Positions 1 through 7,516 of a stretch of DNA of 45,797 nt are shown here, one piece after another. Within the stretch, counting starts at the first letter, position 1; the number at the start of each line of letters is the position of its first letter. The stretch lies in NCBI GenBank assembly GCA_031363055.1, contig JANLTP010000260.1, positions 1 to 45,797 on the forward strand. The letters are read 5' to 3'. Position numbers and translations under genes: made by a program. Under the pieces are notes generated by a model. It was given only the letters and a program-made list of their open reading frames with translations. It made no database searches and had not been told where the DNA came from. Origin of the DNA: JANLTP01 sp031363055. Lineage in GTDB: Bacteria > Pseudomonadota > Gammaproteobacteria > Burkholderiales > Burkholderiaceae_E.

Positions 1-486
1 CGGCAGCTCGCGGTGCCGCAGGCCCATGATTTCGCCATCTTCGGTCCAGGCGGTGACTTGCAGGCAATCGGGCAAGGACTCACGCTCGACCGCCAGCGAG
101 TGATAACGCACGACATCATAGCGACTCGGCAGCCCCGCAAACACGCCCTCACCGATGGTCACGATGGTATCGACCTTGCCATGCATGACGCGGCGGGCGG
201 GCACGATCTTGCCGCCAAAAGCCTGGCCGATCGCCTGATGCCCCAGACAGACGCCCAGGATCGGCAGGTGCCCTGCGAACTCCTTGAGCACGGCCAGCGA
301 GATGCCGGCTTCATTGGGCGTACAGGGGCCCGGCGAGATCACGATACGGTCGGGTCGCATTGATCGAATGTCCGCCAGCGTGATTTCATCATTACGCACC
401 GTTTTGACGTCCTCGCCCAACTCACCCAGGTACTGCACCAGATTGTAGGTAAACGAGTCATAGTTATCGATCATCAGCGTCGTCAT
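1..486 (-). CDS. trpG: Anthranilate synthase component II (glutamine amidotransferase), 3' end cut by window
   Basis: The minus strand from the ATG at 486 reads as a class I glutamine amidotransferase that supplies ammonia to TrpE for anthranilate synthesis from chorismate. It opens with MTTLMIDNYDSFTYNLVQYL, has the oxyanion region SPGPCTPNEAG, and the nucleophile elbow LGVCLGHQ with the catalytic Cys at residue 80. A downstream RYHSL matches the family. About 162 of the usual 190-200 residues are present; the catalytic His-x-Glu near the C-terminus lies beyond the window. It points the same way as trpE but is separated from it by the opposite-strand CAP gene, so it probably needs its own promoter within 487-629. 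Identification is firm. PabA, which is a close paralogue, is the only realistic alternative. Confidence 0.95.
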   Translation of the reverse strand, partial: MTTLMIDNYDSFTYNLVQYLGELGEDVKTVRNDEITLADIRSMRPDRIVISPGPCTPNEAGISLAVLKEFAGHLPILGVCLGHQAIGQAFGGKIVPARRVMHGKVDTIVTIGEGVFAGLPSRYDVVRYHSLAVERESLPDCLQVTAWTEDGEIMGLRHRELP

Positions 487-629
487 TGGATCGATCCCGA
501 TTGTCGGCAAGCATACGAATCGCATGCCTTCGATGGATTGATATCGGCCGTTGATCGGGGCACCCATGGGCTAAAGCCGTCGACCGACTGCACACTGAGC
601 GACCGATAACAATAAGCCTCCACCCAGCC

Positions 630-1205
630 ATGCGTCACGCCCAAAAGATCGCCGCCGGTTTTGCTTGTACTGCCCTCGTTGCGCTGTTGGCCGCTTGCGG
701 TGCGAGCAGCGATTCGAACACGAACGCTAATTCGGCAGCGAACTCGGCAACCAACGCTGCTGTTCCCCGATCTGCAGATGCCGCCGCCAGCAGCGCCCTG
801 ACCCAACAGAGCGTCACACAAATCAACGCCATTCGCGCCAGCGTTCGCAACTGCGGCGGCATCAGTTTTGCAGTCGCAGCCGCCGTTGCTGGCAGCGCCA
901 AACTTGAAGCCGCAGCCTTGCAGCAAGCCCAATACATGAAGAGTACCGACACCTTGACTCATATCGGCGGCGCAAACTCGAGCATCGGTGATCGCGTCAG
1001 CAGCGCTGGTTACACCTGGAGCGCGGTCGGCGAAAATATCACCTCCGGTTACGAAACCCTCGCCGAGGTGTTGCAAGGCTGGGTCGAGAGCCCCGGCCAT
1101 TGCGCCAATCTGATGAACCCGAACTTCAGCGATGTCGGCATTGCGCAAAGTGCCGGTGGTGTCGACAGTTACTGGGCACTGACCCTGGCCAAGCCCGGCA
1201 ACTAG
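630..1205 (+). CDS. CAP (SCP/PR-1-like) domain lipoprotein
   Basis: The 191-residue protein begins with a lipoprotein signal peptide whose lipobox is LLAACG, followed by a Ser/Asn/Ala-rich linker (about residues 25-60). A compact CAP domain follows. Visible family marks are GENI, the W-x-x-SPGHCANLMNP motif, and a final DVGIA strand. The domain carries His residues typical of the CAP cleft. Bacterial CAP proteins are exported and of mostly unknown biochemical role; lipid binding or proteolysis has been suggested for some members. It lies on the strand opposite to its neighbours, between trpE and trpG, with no partner gene. The linker has short Asn/Ser/Ala repeats at DNA level. The family call is firm and the function is unknown. 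Confidence 0.85.
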   Translation: MRHAQKIAAGFACTALVALLAACGASSDSNTNANSAANSATNAAVPRSADAAASSALTQQSVTQINAIRASVRNCGGISFAVAAAVAGSAKLEAAALQQAQYMKSTDTLTHIGGANSSIGDRVSSAGYTWSAVGENITSGYETLAEVLQGWVESPGHCANLMNPNFSDVGIAQSAGGVDSYWALTLAKPGN

Positions 1206-1278
1206 TGCGCATCGCATCCGTTGCCTGGTGCGTCGGCGACGTGGCACCGCCAGGTAGCAGCGAGCGTGGTGTTTCACA

Positions 1279-2781
1279 CTAGAGTTCACGAGTAAACCCC
1301 TCTTCAACCAACTCGGCAGCACGTAACACCGCACGCGCCTTGGCCTCAGTCTCGGCCCACTCGGCCTGCGGGCTGGAGTCATAAACAATACCGGCAGCCG
1401 CCTGGACATAAAGTGTTTGTTGTTTGATGATGCCGGTGCGAATCGCAATCGCGACATCCATCTCACCTGAATAACTGAGATAACCGCAGGCGCCGCCGTA
1501 GATGCCGCGCTTGGTCGGCTCGAGCTCGTCGATGATCTGCATCGCGCGAACTTTCGGCGCACCGGTCAAGGTGCCGGCCGGGAAGGTCGCCCGCAACACA
1601 TCGATCGCGTCAAGGCCCGGCTTCAAGATGCCTTCAACATTCGAGACGATATGTTGAACATGCGAGTACTTCTCGATCACCATTTGATCGGTCACTTTAA
1701 TGCTGCCGGTGACGGCTATGCGACCGAGGTCGTTGCGCGCCAGATCGATCAGCATCAAGTGTTCGGCGCGCTCCTTCGGATCGGCCAGTAACTCCCGCGC
1801 CAGCGCTTCATCTTCGATGGGTGTCATGCCGCGTTTGCGCGTACCGGCAATCGGGCGAATCGTGATCTTGGTGGCATGGTCGGCGGCGAATGCGTCTTCC
1901 TCCTGACGAACCAGTATTTCCGGTGAGGCACCGACGACATGGAAATCACCGAAGTCGTAGTAGTACATGTACGGCGACGGATTGATCGAGCGCAGTGCCC
2001 GATACAGCGACAGCGGCGAGTACGGAAAGGGTTTGCGCAAACACTGGCCGATCTGTACTTGCATCAAGTCGCCCGCGACGATGTATTCCTTGGCACGCGC
2101 GGCAGCCGCCAGATAATCGGTCTGCGCAAAGTCGCGCTGCACCTGGTGCTCGGGCAGCGGTGGATCTTCGGCCTCGAAGGCCGGCTGCGACAATCGCGCC
2201 TGCAAATCGCGCAGACGCCTGCGGGCCCGTGAGAACGCGTCGGGTTGCGACGGATCAGCGTAAACAATCAAGTAGAGCTTGCCTTGCAGGTTATCAACGA
2301 TGGCCAACTCATCGACCAGCATCATGAGGACATCGGGCGTACCGATCGGATCGGGGCGGGTGTTGCGGCCCAGTTTCGGTTCGATGAATCGCACTACATC
2401 GTAGCCAAAATAGCCGGCCAGGCCACCACAAAAACGCGGCAGGCCAGGCCTTAGTGCAACCTTGAAACGCTTCTGGTACTGACGCACGAATTCGAGTGGA
2501 TCGGCGGTTACCGATTCAATGACGGCACCGTCGCGAAGCACTTCGATTCGATCTTCGTGGGCGCGCACCACCGTGCGAGACGGCAAGCCAATAAACGAAT
2601 AACGCCCGAAGCGCTCGCCGCCGACCACCGACTCGAGCAGAAAACTGTTGGCACGCTGGGCGCGATCAATCAGCTTGACGTAGAGCGAGAGCGGTGTGTC
2701 GAGGTCGGCCAGACATTCTGCCAACAGCGGAATGCGGTTAAAGCCTTGGGCGGCAAGCGCCTTGAATTCTATTTCGGTCAT
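1279..2781 (-). CDS. trpE: Anthranilate synthase component I
   Basis: The 500-residue protein converts chorismate plus ammonia (from TrpG) to anthranilate, the first committed step of tryptophan synthesis. The N-terminal domain carries the LLES motif (residues 48-51) of the tryptophan feedback site. The C-terminal chorismate-binding domain shows IRPIAGTRKRG, ELLADPKERAEHLMLIDLAR and FPAGTLTGAPKVRAMQIIDE. Length is normal for the family. The start is an ATG at 2781 with MTEIEFKALA following. It is not adjacent to trpG: the CAP lipoprotein gene sits between them. The LLES motif and the full-length regulatory domain suggest normal tryptophan feedback control. PabB is unlikely because of the domain architecture. 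Confidence 0.96.
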   Translation of the reverse strand: MTEIEFKALAAQGFNRIPLLAECLADLDTPLSLYVKLIDRAQRANSFLLESVVGGERFGRYSFIGLPSRTVVRAHEDRIEVLRDGAVIESVTADPLEFVRQYQKRFKVALRPGLPRFCGGLAGYFGYDVVRFIEPKLGRNTRPDPIGTPDVLMMLVDELAIVDNLQGKLYLIVYADPSQPDAFSRARRRLRDLQARLSQPAFEAEDPPLPEHQVQRDFAQTDYLAAAARAKEYIVAGDLMQVQIGQCLRKPFPYSPLSLYRALRSINPSPYMYYYDFGDFHVVGASPEILVRQEEDAFAADHATKITIRPIAGTRKRGMTPIEDEALARELLADPKERAEHLMLIDLARNDLGRIAVTGSIKVTDQMVIEKYSHVQHIVSNVEGILKPGLDAIDVLRATFPAGTLTGAPKVRAMQIIDELEPTKRGIYGGACGYLSYSGEMDVAIAIRTGIIKQQTLYVQAAAGIVYDSSPQAEWAETEAKARAVLRAAELVEEGFTREL

Positions 2782-2947
2782 GGTCTGTCGTTCGAACGAG
2801 GGATCGCGAATCGTCGGCCGAAGTCGACGCGCTGCTGGAACCGGGAACTAGGTTCGCCAGTTGCACCATTGCCAACGCCACGAAGGGCTGGCCAGGAACC
2901 GATTCAGACCGAAAGGCATGAGAGCGCCGACAGAAGCAGGATGCTGA

Positions 2948-2978
2948 AATATAACACTGAGGCGGAGTAATCGCACAA
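2948..2978 (-). promoter_or_regulatory. Candidate sigma-70 promoter for trpE
   Basis: On the minus strand, TTGTGC (2978-2973) and TTATAT (2954-2949) are spaced 18 bp, about 170 bp upstream of the trpE ATG. I see no Trp-codon-rich leader peptide or terminator/antiterminator pair between this element and trpE. The call rests on pattern only. Confidence 0.35.
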
Positions 2979-3035
2979 TTGCGGACAAATGGGGCGTTGA
3001 TGTGTGCGGTACGGCTGAGGGCTATCGGTGGCGGG

Positions 3036-3050
3036 GACAATTGATTTGTC
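3036..3050. promoter_or_regulatory. 15-bp palindrome upstream of the DUF433 gene
   Basis: GACAA-TTGAT-TTGTC is a perfect inverted repeat with 5-bp arms and a 5-bp centre, ending 8 bp before the DUF433 ATG. The location fits an autoregulatory operator of a toxin-antitoxin locus. It also lies in the space shared with trpE. Confidence 0.4.
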
Positions 3051-3058
3051 ATTAACTT

Positions 3059-3265
3059 ATGAAAAGTCAATACATCACGCAACACCCGGAGCTGATGAGC
3101 GGCACACCCTGCTTTTCCGGAACCCGCGTGCCGGTAAAGTCCTTGTTTGACTATCTCGAAGCCGGCGACAGCTTGGATGTATTTTTGGAGCAGTTTCCAA
3201 CTGTCTCCCGTGAGATCGCCGTCCATGTGCTTGTTGAAAGTCGTATAGCGCTACTAGCTGCATAG
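3059..3265 (+). CDS. DUF433 family small protein, likely antitoxin
   Basis: This 68-residue protein starts MKSQYITQHPELMSGTPCFS and contains the DUF433 signature: a region like GTPCFSGTRVPVKSLFDYLE, then DVFLEQFPTVSREIAVHVL. DUF433 proteins have a winged-helix-like DNA-binding fold and are usually paired with a PIN-like DUF5615 toxin, acting as the antitoxin and repressor. Here the next gene begins by overlapping the TAG stop (TAGTG) but is truncated, so the antitoxin appears to have outlived its toxin. No clear Shine-Dalgarno sequence precedes the ATG. A palindrome lies 8 bp upstream. The family call is good; the antitoxin role is from family context. Confidence 0.8.
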   Translation: MKSQYITQHPELMSGTPCFSGTRVPVKSLFDYLEAGDSLDVFLEQFPTVSREIAVHVLVESRIALLAA

Positions 3266-3330
3266 TGCCCATGCGGATATTGCTGGACGAATCGGTCCCC
3301 AAGGCATTGGGTTTTGCGAAATCGAGTTGA
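3265..3330 (+). pseudogene. Truncated DUF5615 (PIN-like) toxin remnant
   Basis: Immediately after the DUF433 gene, overlapping its stop codon, a reading frame begins GTG-CCC-ATG and encodes MRILLDESVPKALGFAKSS before a TGA at 3328. MRILLDE-x-x-P is the typical N-terminus of DUF5615 PIN-like proteins, including the first acidic residue of the active site. Normal members run to about 100-120 residues, so most of the domain is missing. I found no continuation in another frame in the following 300 bp. This looks like a deletion-truncated toxin. Confidence 0.6.
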
Positions 3331-3679
3331 GACTTCGCTCAAATTCGCGCCCGGTATTTTCGATATTTTGCCGACTATTGGCCAAGGACGACTGGTGCGA
3401 TTGACTTTGCCCTAGGGGACTCAATCGGCTGATATTTATTCGTTCTCGGTAGATACCCGTCGGCACGTTGCATTTCGCGTCATGCGTAAAGTTGGTGGTG
3501 TCACCAAGCTCGCCGCTCCTTGAGCTACTGACCTTGTATATCGTCACTCTTGCAATGTCGCAGCATCTACGGATCGAATTCGCATTCGACAAACAACCAT
3601 CTTCCGTCTGCGTCAATCCCATCGGACGAATTGGCCCAGCGCGTCGTACTTGATCAGCGTAAAAAAGTTCGGGAGTCGG
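3331..3679. other. 349-bp stretch without a recognisable gene
   Basis: Between the toxin remnant and the Lrp-family gene I see no convincing coding frame on either strand. It probably holds the boundary of the deletion that removed the toxin, and the promoter of the regulator. No clear repeat or terminator was found. Confidence 0.4.
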
Positions 3680-4183
3680 ATGCAGATCAACGCCTACAAT
3701 CACGCCATGCGTGACTCGCTCGACCTGATCGATAAAACCCTGCTTCGTTGCCTGCAATCCGATGGCAGCCTGAGCGCACAGGCGCTTTCCAGCAAGGTCA
3801 ATCTGACCGCACGGGCAACGCTGATGCGCATACACCGGCTCGAAAAACGCGGCTGGATTCAGGGCTACTCGGCACGTATCGACCGGCGTGCGATCGGGGC
3901 CCATGTCATGTTGTTCGCCGAAATTGCGCTGCGCGATCAGCGGCCTGTCACACAACAGCAGTTCGAAGAACGCGCGCGCCAGACCCCGGAAGTGCTGGCC
4001 TGTTATCTACTGAGCGGCCGCTATGATTTTCTGGTGCGCTTTTGCTGCCGCGATTTGGCCCATTACAACGAGCTGACCAACCGTTGGCTCGGCGACGTCA
4101 GTCTGGGCATTGAAAAGATCTCTACGTTGACCGAATTGGCAACGATCAAGGAGTTTGCCGAGATTCCGATCGCCGACGGTTAA
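3680..4183 (+). CDS. Lrp/AsnC-family transcriptional regulator
   Basis: The protein has an N-terminal winged helix-turn-helix (DLIDKTLLRCLQ, then LSAQALSSKVNLTARATLMR, with the wing around GWIQGYSARID) and a C-terminal RAM ligand-binding domain (AEIALRDQ, VLACYLLSGRYDFLVRF). I chose the ATG at 3680 because GGGAG lies 4 nt upstream, giving 167 residues. The ATG at 3707 (158 residues, MRDSLDLIDK) fits the usual family length equally well. Lrp-family regulators respond to amino acids and often control adjacent catabolic genes. The next gene, about 170 bp downstream on the same strand, is an ornithine/arginine-catabolic fusion, so arginine or ornithine is the natural guess for the effector. That link is inference. 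Confidence 0.88.
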   Translation: MQINAYNHAMRDSLDLIDKTLLRCLQSDGSLSAQALSSKVNLTARATLMRIHRLEKRGWIQGYSARIDRRAIGAHVMLFAEIALRDQRPVTQQQFEERARQTPEVLACYLLSGRYDFLVRFCCRDLAHYNELTNRWLGDVSLGIEKISTLTELATIKEFAEIPIADG

Positions 4184-4352
4184 CCGGTCCGCGGCCGATA
4201 TGCAGCCGAGATGTAGCCGCTTCCGAACCGGTAACTCCAGCCTTCCGGTTCGGCGAAATCGGAAGCTGCAAGGCTGAATTGACGCCGATTGCGCGCTGCC
4301 AGGCTCCTACACTGATCGTACCGAGTCGTTTGACTTAGTGAGGATTGCCATC

Positions 4353-6569
4353 ATGAGCCTTCGTACCGTAGACCGCCCGCTCGATCATTCGTCGCGCTTG
4401 ATTGCCCACGAACGGCAGTTCCTGGCTAATAACTACGCGCCGGTGCCGGTCATGGTTGAACGAGCGCTGGACTGCTATATCTGGGATGCGGACGGCAATC
4501 GCTATCTCGATTTCATGAGCGCTTATTCGGCGGTCAGCCACGGCCATTTGCATCCGCGCCTTGTGGCGGCGGCCCAGCAGCAGTTGGGCCAGGTCGCGGT
4601 CGCATCACGAGCCTTTCACAGCAAGGGGCTCGGACCCTTCGTCGAGAAACTCTGCGCCATGACTGGACTCGATCAGGTCTTGCCGATGAACACCGGCGCA
4701 GAAGCCGTCGAGACGGCGATCAAGGCGGCCAGACGGTGGGGTTATCGGATCAAGGGCATTGCTGCGAACCAAGCGCAGATTCTGGTCGCGCGCGGCAATT
4801 TTCATGGCCGCACTACCAGCATCATCGGCTTTTCGAGCGAACCCGAATACCAGCGCGACTTTGGCCCGTTCACGCCCGGCTTCCGGCACTTTGATTTTGG
4901 CGATATCGCATCGCTGGATGCGGCTTACACGTCCGACTGTTGCGCGGTACTGGTTGAGCCGATACAAGGTGAAGCCGGTATCATCGTGCCGCCGAAGGGC
5001 TACTTGCGCGCACTCAGGCAATGGTGCGACGAACATCGGGTGCTGTTGATTCTGGACGAGGTGCAGTCAGGCCTTGGCCGCACCGGCCGACTGTTCGCGT
5101 TCGAACATGAATCGATCCGGCCCGATGGCTTGATTCTGGGCAAGGCGCTCGGTGGCGGGATTCTGCCGGTGTCCGCCTTGGTCGGAACCAATGAGCTGAT
5201 GAACCTGTTCAATCCGGGTAGCCATGGCTCCACCTTTGGCGGTAACGCGTTGGCGGCGGCCGTCGGCCTGGAAGCACTGCGGGTCATAGAAGATGAACAA
5301 CTGGTCGAGCGCAGTGCGCTGCTCGGCGCGCACTTGATGCGCCGATTGAGTCAGATGCACGCAGCGCAACCCGACTTGATTGTGGCCGTTCGCGGTTTGG
5401 GTCTATGGGCGGGCGTTGACATCAACCCGGAGGTTGCCACCGCGCGCGCCTTGGTTGAGCGTTTAGCCGAACGCGGCGTGCTCTCGAAGGAGACTCATGA
5501 GACCGTGATTCGATTCGCGCCAGCGCTGACGATCAGTCGCCAAGCACTCGACTGGGGTCTCGATCAATTCGAGGCAACGTTGGCGGAATTCTCGACGGAA
5601 CAAGTGGCATCGAAACAAGTGGCATTGAATCATGCGGCACCGAATCAGTCGGCGCCCAAATTCAAAGCAGACATGGGCAGCCCCGCAGAGGCGGCGCAGT
5701 TACTGATGAGCCCACCGGATCACTTTGAGGTGAGCTACACAATCAACCCGTGGATGGATCCGGCGACCTGGTCGGCCAATGGCGATCAGTTGCGTCAGGA
5801 CGCGCGACAAGGCTGGCAGCGGCTGCGCGCTGCCTATCAGCGTCTGGGTGCACAGATTCATATTCAGCCAGCCGCAGCAGACCTGCCCGACCTGGTGTTC
5901 ACCGCCAATTGCGCCGTGGTGCTGGACGGCAAGGCCTTGCTCGCGCGATTCCGACCGATCGAGCGCCAGGGCGAGGAGATTCACGGACGGCGCGTGTTCG
6001 AGCAATTGAAGGCACGCGGTGCCATCGAGTCGATTCACCAGATGCCCAACGGTGTATTTTTCGAAGGCGCAGGCGATGCGCTCTGGGACACCAGCCGGCA
6101 AATGTTCTGGCTCGGTTACGGCCAGCGCTCGTCACTACAAGCGCGCGATACGATTCGGCAACTGTACGCAACCGAGACGGTATCGCTGCGACTGATCGAT
6201 CCGCGTTTCTATCATCTGGACACCTGTTTTTGTGTGCTGAGCGGCGGCGAGATTCTGTATTTCCCGGCCGCCTTCGATGACACGAGTCGGCAAATCATCC
6301 GCGCGCTGGGTGGCGATCGCCTGATCGAGGCCAGTGAGCAAGATGCAACTCATCTGGGCGTGAATTCGGTGTGTCTCGGGAAAGATATGGTGATGGGTTA
6401 CTGTTCGGATGCCTTGGGTGCGCAACTCGAGCGGCATGGCTATCGAGTGACGCGGGTTGAACTCGGCTCATTCAATCGCTCAGGAGGGTCGGCGTACTGC
6501 CTGACCTTGCGTCTGGATCGGCGCAGCGGCGTCGCGGATCGCATTGTGCAAGTCGCGCAGGCGGCTTGA
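4353..6569 (+). CDS. Fusion: ornithine aminotransferase + ArgZ/DDAH-like arginine hydrolase
   Basis: Residues about 1-410 are a class III PLP-dependent ornithine--oxo-acid aminotransferase (RocD-like): MNTGAEAVETAIKAAR, LVEPIQGEAGI, ILDEVQSGLGRTG, and the PLP lysine in LGKALGGG (K264). Residues about 410-450 are a low-complexity linker with repeated QVA/N-x-A units. Residues about 450-738 are a guanidino-modifying (arginine deiminase-fold) domain: SPPDHFEVSYTINPWM, DLVFTAN, FEGAGDALWD, RFYHLDTCF (catalytic His about 621) and GGSAYCLTLRL (nucleophile Cys 716). The closest remembered relatives are cyanobacterial ArgZ/AgrE arginine dihydrolase and DDAH/CtlX-type hydrolases. The pair of activities would take arginine (or citrulline/methylarginine) to ornithine and then to glutamate semialdehyde. 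The ATG at 4353 has GAGG nine bases upstream; an in-frame GTG at 4338 is less likely. An Lrp-type regulator gene precedes it. Substrate of the C-terminal domain is not proven by sequence. Confidence 0.85.
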   Translation: MSLRTVDRPLDHSSRLIAHERQFLANNYAPVPVMVERALDCYIWDADGNRYLDFMSAYSAVSHGHLHPRLVAAAQQQLGQVAVASRAFHSKGLGPFVEKLCAMTGLDQVLPMNTGAEAVETAIKAARRWGYRIKGIAANQAQILVARGNFHGRTTSIIGFSSEPEYQRDFGPFTPGFRHFDFGDIASLDAAYTSDCCAVLVEPIQGEAGIIVPPKGYLRALRQWCDEHRVLLILDEVQSGLGRTGRLFAFEHESIRPDGLILGKALGGGILPVSALVGTNELMNLFNPGSHGSTFGGNALAAAVGLEALRVIEDEQLVERSALLGAHLMRRLSQMHAAQPDLIVAVRGLGLWAGVDINPEVATARALVERLAERGVLSKETHETVIRFAPALTISRQALDWGLDQFEATLAEFSTEQVASKQVALNHAAPNQSAPKFKADMGSPAEAAQLLMSPPDHFEVSYTINPWMDPATWSANGDQLRQDARQGWQRLRAAYQRLGAQIHIQPAAADLPDLVFTANCAVVLDGKALLARFRPIERQGEEIHGRRVFEQLKARGAIESIHQMPNGVFFEGAGDALWDTSRQMFWLGYGQRSSLQARDTIRQLYATETVSLRLIDPRFYHLDTCFCVLSGGEILYFPAAFDDTSRQIIRALGGDRLIEASEQDATHLGVNSVCLGKDMVMGYCSDALGAQLERHGYRVTRVELGSFNRSGGSAYCLTLRLDRRSGVADRIVQVAQAA

Positions 6570-6598
6570 TTAAGAGTCGGGATTTACATTGCCAAGCC

Positions 6599-7030
6599 TT
6601 ACTCGACCGATTGCCAGGGCAGCAGTTCGAATTTCGACTTCCCGTTAATGCGATAGGTCGAAAAATCGGTGACGTCGACGGTGACGATACTGTTAATCTG
6701 GGTAGCTTCTGCCAGCCATACGAGCGCTACATCGGTAAGGTCGGGGTCGAGATCTTTATATTTTCTGAGCAGAGTGGCAATCCTGAAATATGCGTCAGGA
6801 TCGGGACTATGAAGCACAATCCATCCGCGTCCAATTTGATCGGCGAGCTTGGCAGTATTGTCTGATCCTATAAAGAAGCCGGTCTCCGCAAGAACGTGTG
6901 GGACCGAGATTAGCGTTCCCTCGAACTTCTTCAGCCACTGAACCGCCGCTTGATGATATTTATCGCTTCGGTCAAAAAGCGCCACCAGAAACCCTGTGTC
7001 TACAATTACGCGAGACTTGGACGACTTCAC
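6599..7030 (-). CDS. PIN-domain toxin (VapC-like ribonuclease)
   Basis: This 143-residue PIN-domain protein starts VIVDTGFLVALFDRSDKYHQ with the first catalytic Asp, has a central Glu (LAETGFFIG), and ends with the acidic DLTDVALVWLAE and IVTVDVTDF segments, giving the four-acid Mg-dependent RNase site. VapC toxins cleave tRNA or rRNA to arrest growth. Its start overlaps the stop of the upstream antitoxin by 4 bp (7027-7030), the usual translational coupling. Base composition is more AT-rich than the flanking metabolic genes, which fits horizontal acquisition. Confident for family; RNA target unknown. Confidence 0.88.
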   Translation of the reverse strand: MKSSKSRVIVDTGFLVALFDRSDKYHQAAVQWLKKFEGTLISVPHVLAETGFFIGSDNTAKLADQIGRGWIVLHSPDPDAYFRIATLLRKYKDLDPDLTDVALVWLAEATQINSIVTVDVTDFSTYRINGKSKFELLPWQSVE

Positions 7031-7371
7031 TTTTTGACGGACGACGTTTTGTTGGTCAGTCTCGATAGGGCGACTCTGCGCACTCGTTCTTTTGTCGCAC
7101 TCTGATTTGTAGCACTCTGTTTGGTCCCACTTTGATCCGAGTCGAGAAGGCTGAGAGCGCCAATCAAACCGCTTTTCTGGAAAGATTTATAGATCGGGCT
7201 TGGAGACATCACACTATTGGCGCCTGTACGACTGGTTGAATAGGTCCGATCATTAGCGATATAGTACGAAATTGCATTGCTGATAACCTGGCTTTTGTTC
7301 AGGCCGGTACATTCACAATACTCAACGAGGCTACTCTCTATTTTTGGTGTCAGGCGAACTGAAGTAGCCAT
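7027..7371 (-). CDS. Ribbon-helix-helix antitoxin of the PIN toxin
   Basis: The N-terminal 45 residues (MATSVRLTPKIESSLVEYCE, then LNKSQVISNAISYYI) form a CopG-type ribbon-helix-helix DNA-binding domain. The remainder, about 70 residues, is the disordered toxin-binding tail. It includes a short internal repeat (TKQSATNQSATKE) with a matching DNA tandem repeat. The ATG at 7371 is preceded by GAGGAA. It overlaps the toxin gene by 4 bp. Two 8-bp direct repeats 20 bp apart lie just upstream and are the likely binding site for autoregulation. Confidence 0.82.
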   Translation of the reverse strand: MATSVRLTPKIESSLVEYCECTGLNKSQVISNAISYYIANDRTYSTSRTGANSVMSPSPIYKSFQKSGLIGALSLLDSDQSGTKQSATNQSATKERVRRVALSRLTNKTSSVKK

Positions 7372-7382
7372 AGCAATTCCTC

Positions 7383-7410
7383 TGTATTACTAAATAGGTT
7401 ATTGTATTAC
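7383..7410 (-). promoter_or_regulatory. Direct-repeat operator upstream of the antitoxin gene
   Basis: GTAATACA occurs at 7410-7403 and again at 7390-7383 on the minus strand, exactly 20 bp apart (about two helical turns), immediately before the antitoxin Shine-Dalgarno sequence. Ribbon-helix-helix antitoxins commonly bind such phased repeats to repress their own operon. The role is inferred. Confidence 0.5.
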
Positions 7411-7516
7411 AATTGATGCTGGCTACACACTAGATCTCGCGTCGTGATCTAATCGTTGGCAGTTCACCCTGATATTTTGATATGTTCGCGCCCGTCCGGC
7501 GCCTGGAGTTCATTGC

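Noticed and set aside
2782..3058. Trp attenuator upstream of trpE
   Set aside because: No short leader frame with adjacent Trp codons and no alternating hairpins could be found on the minus strand.
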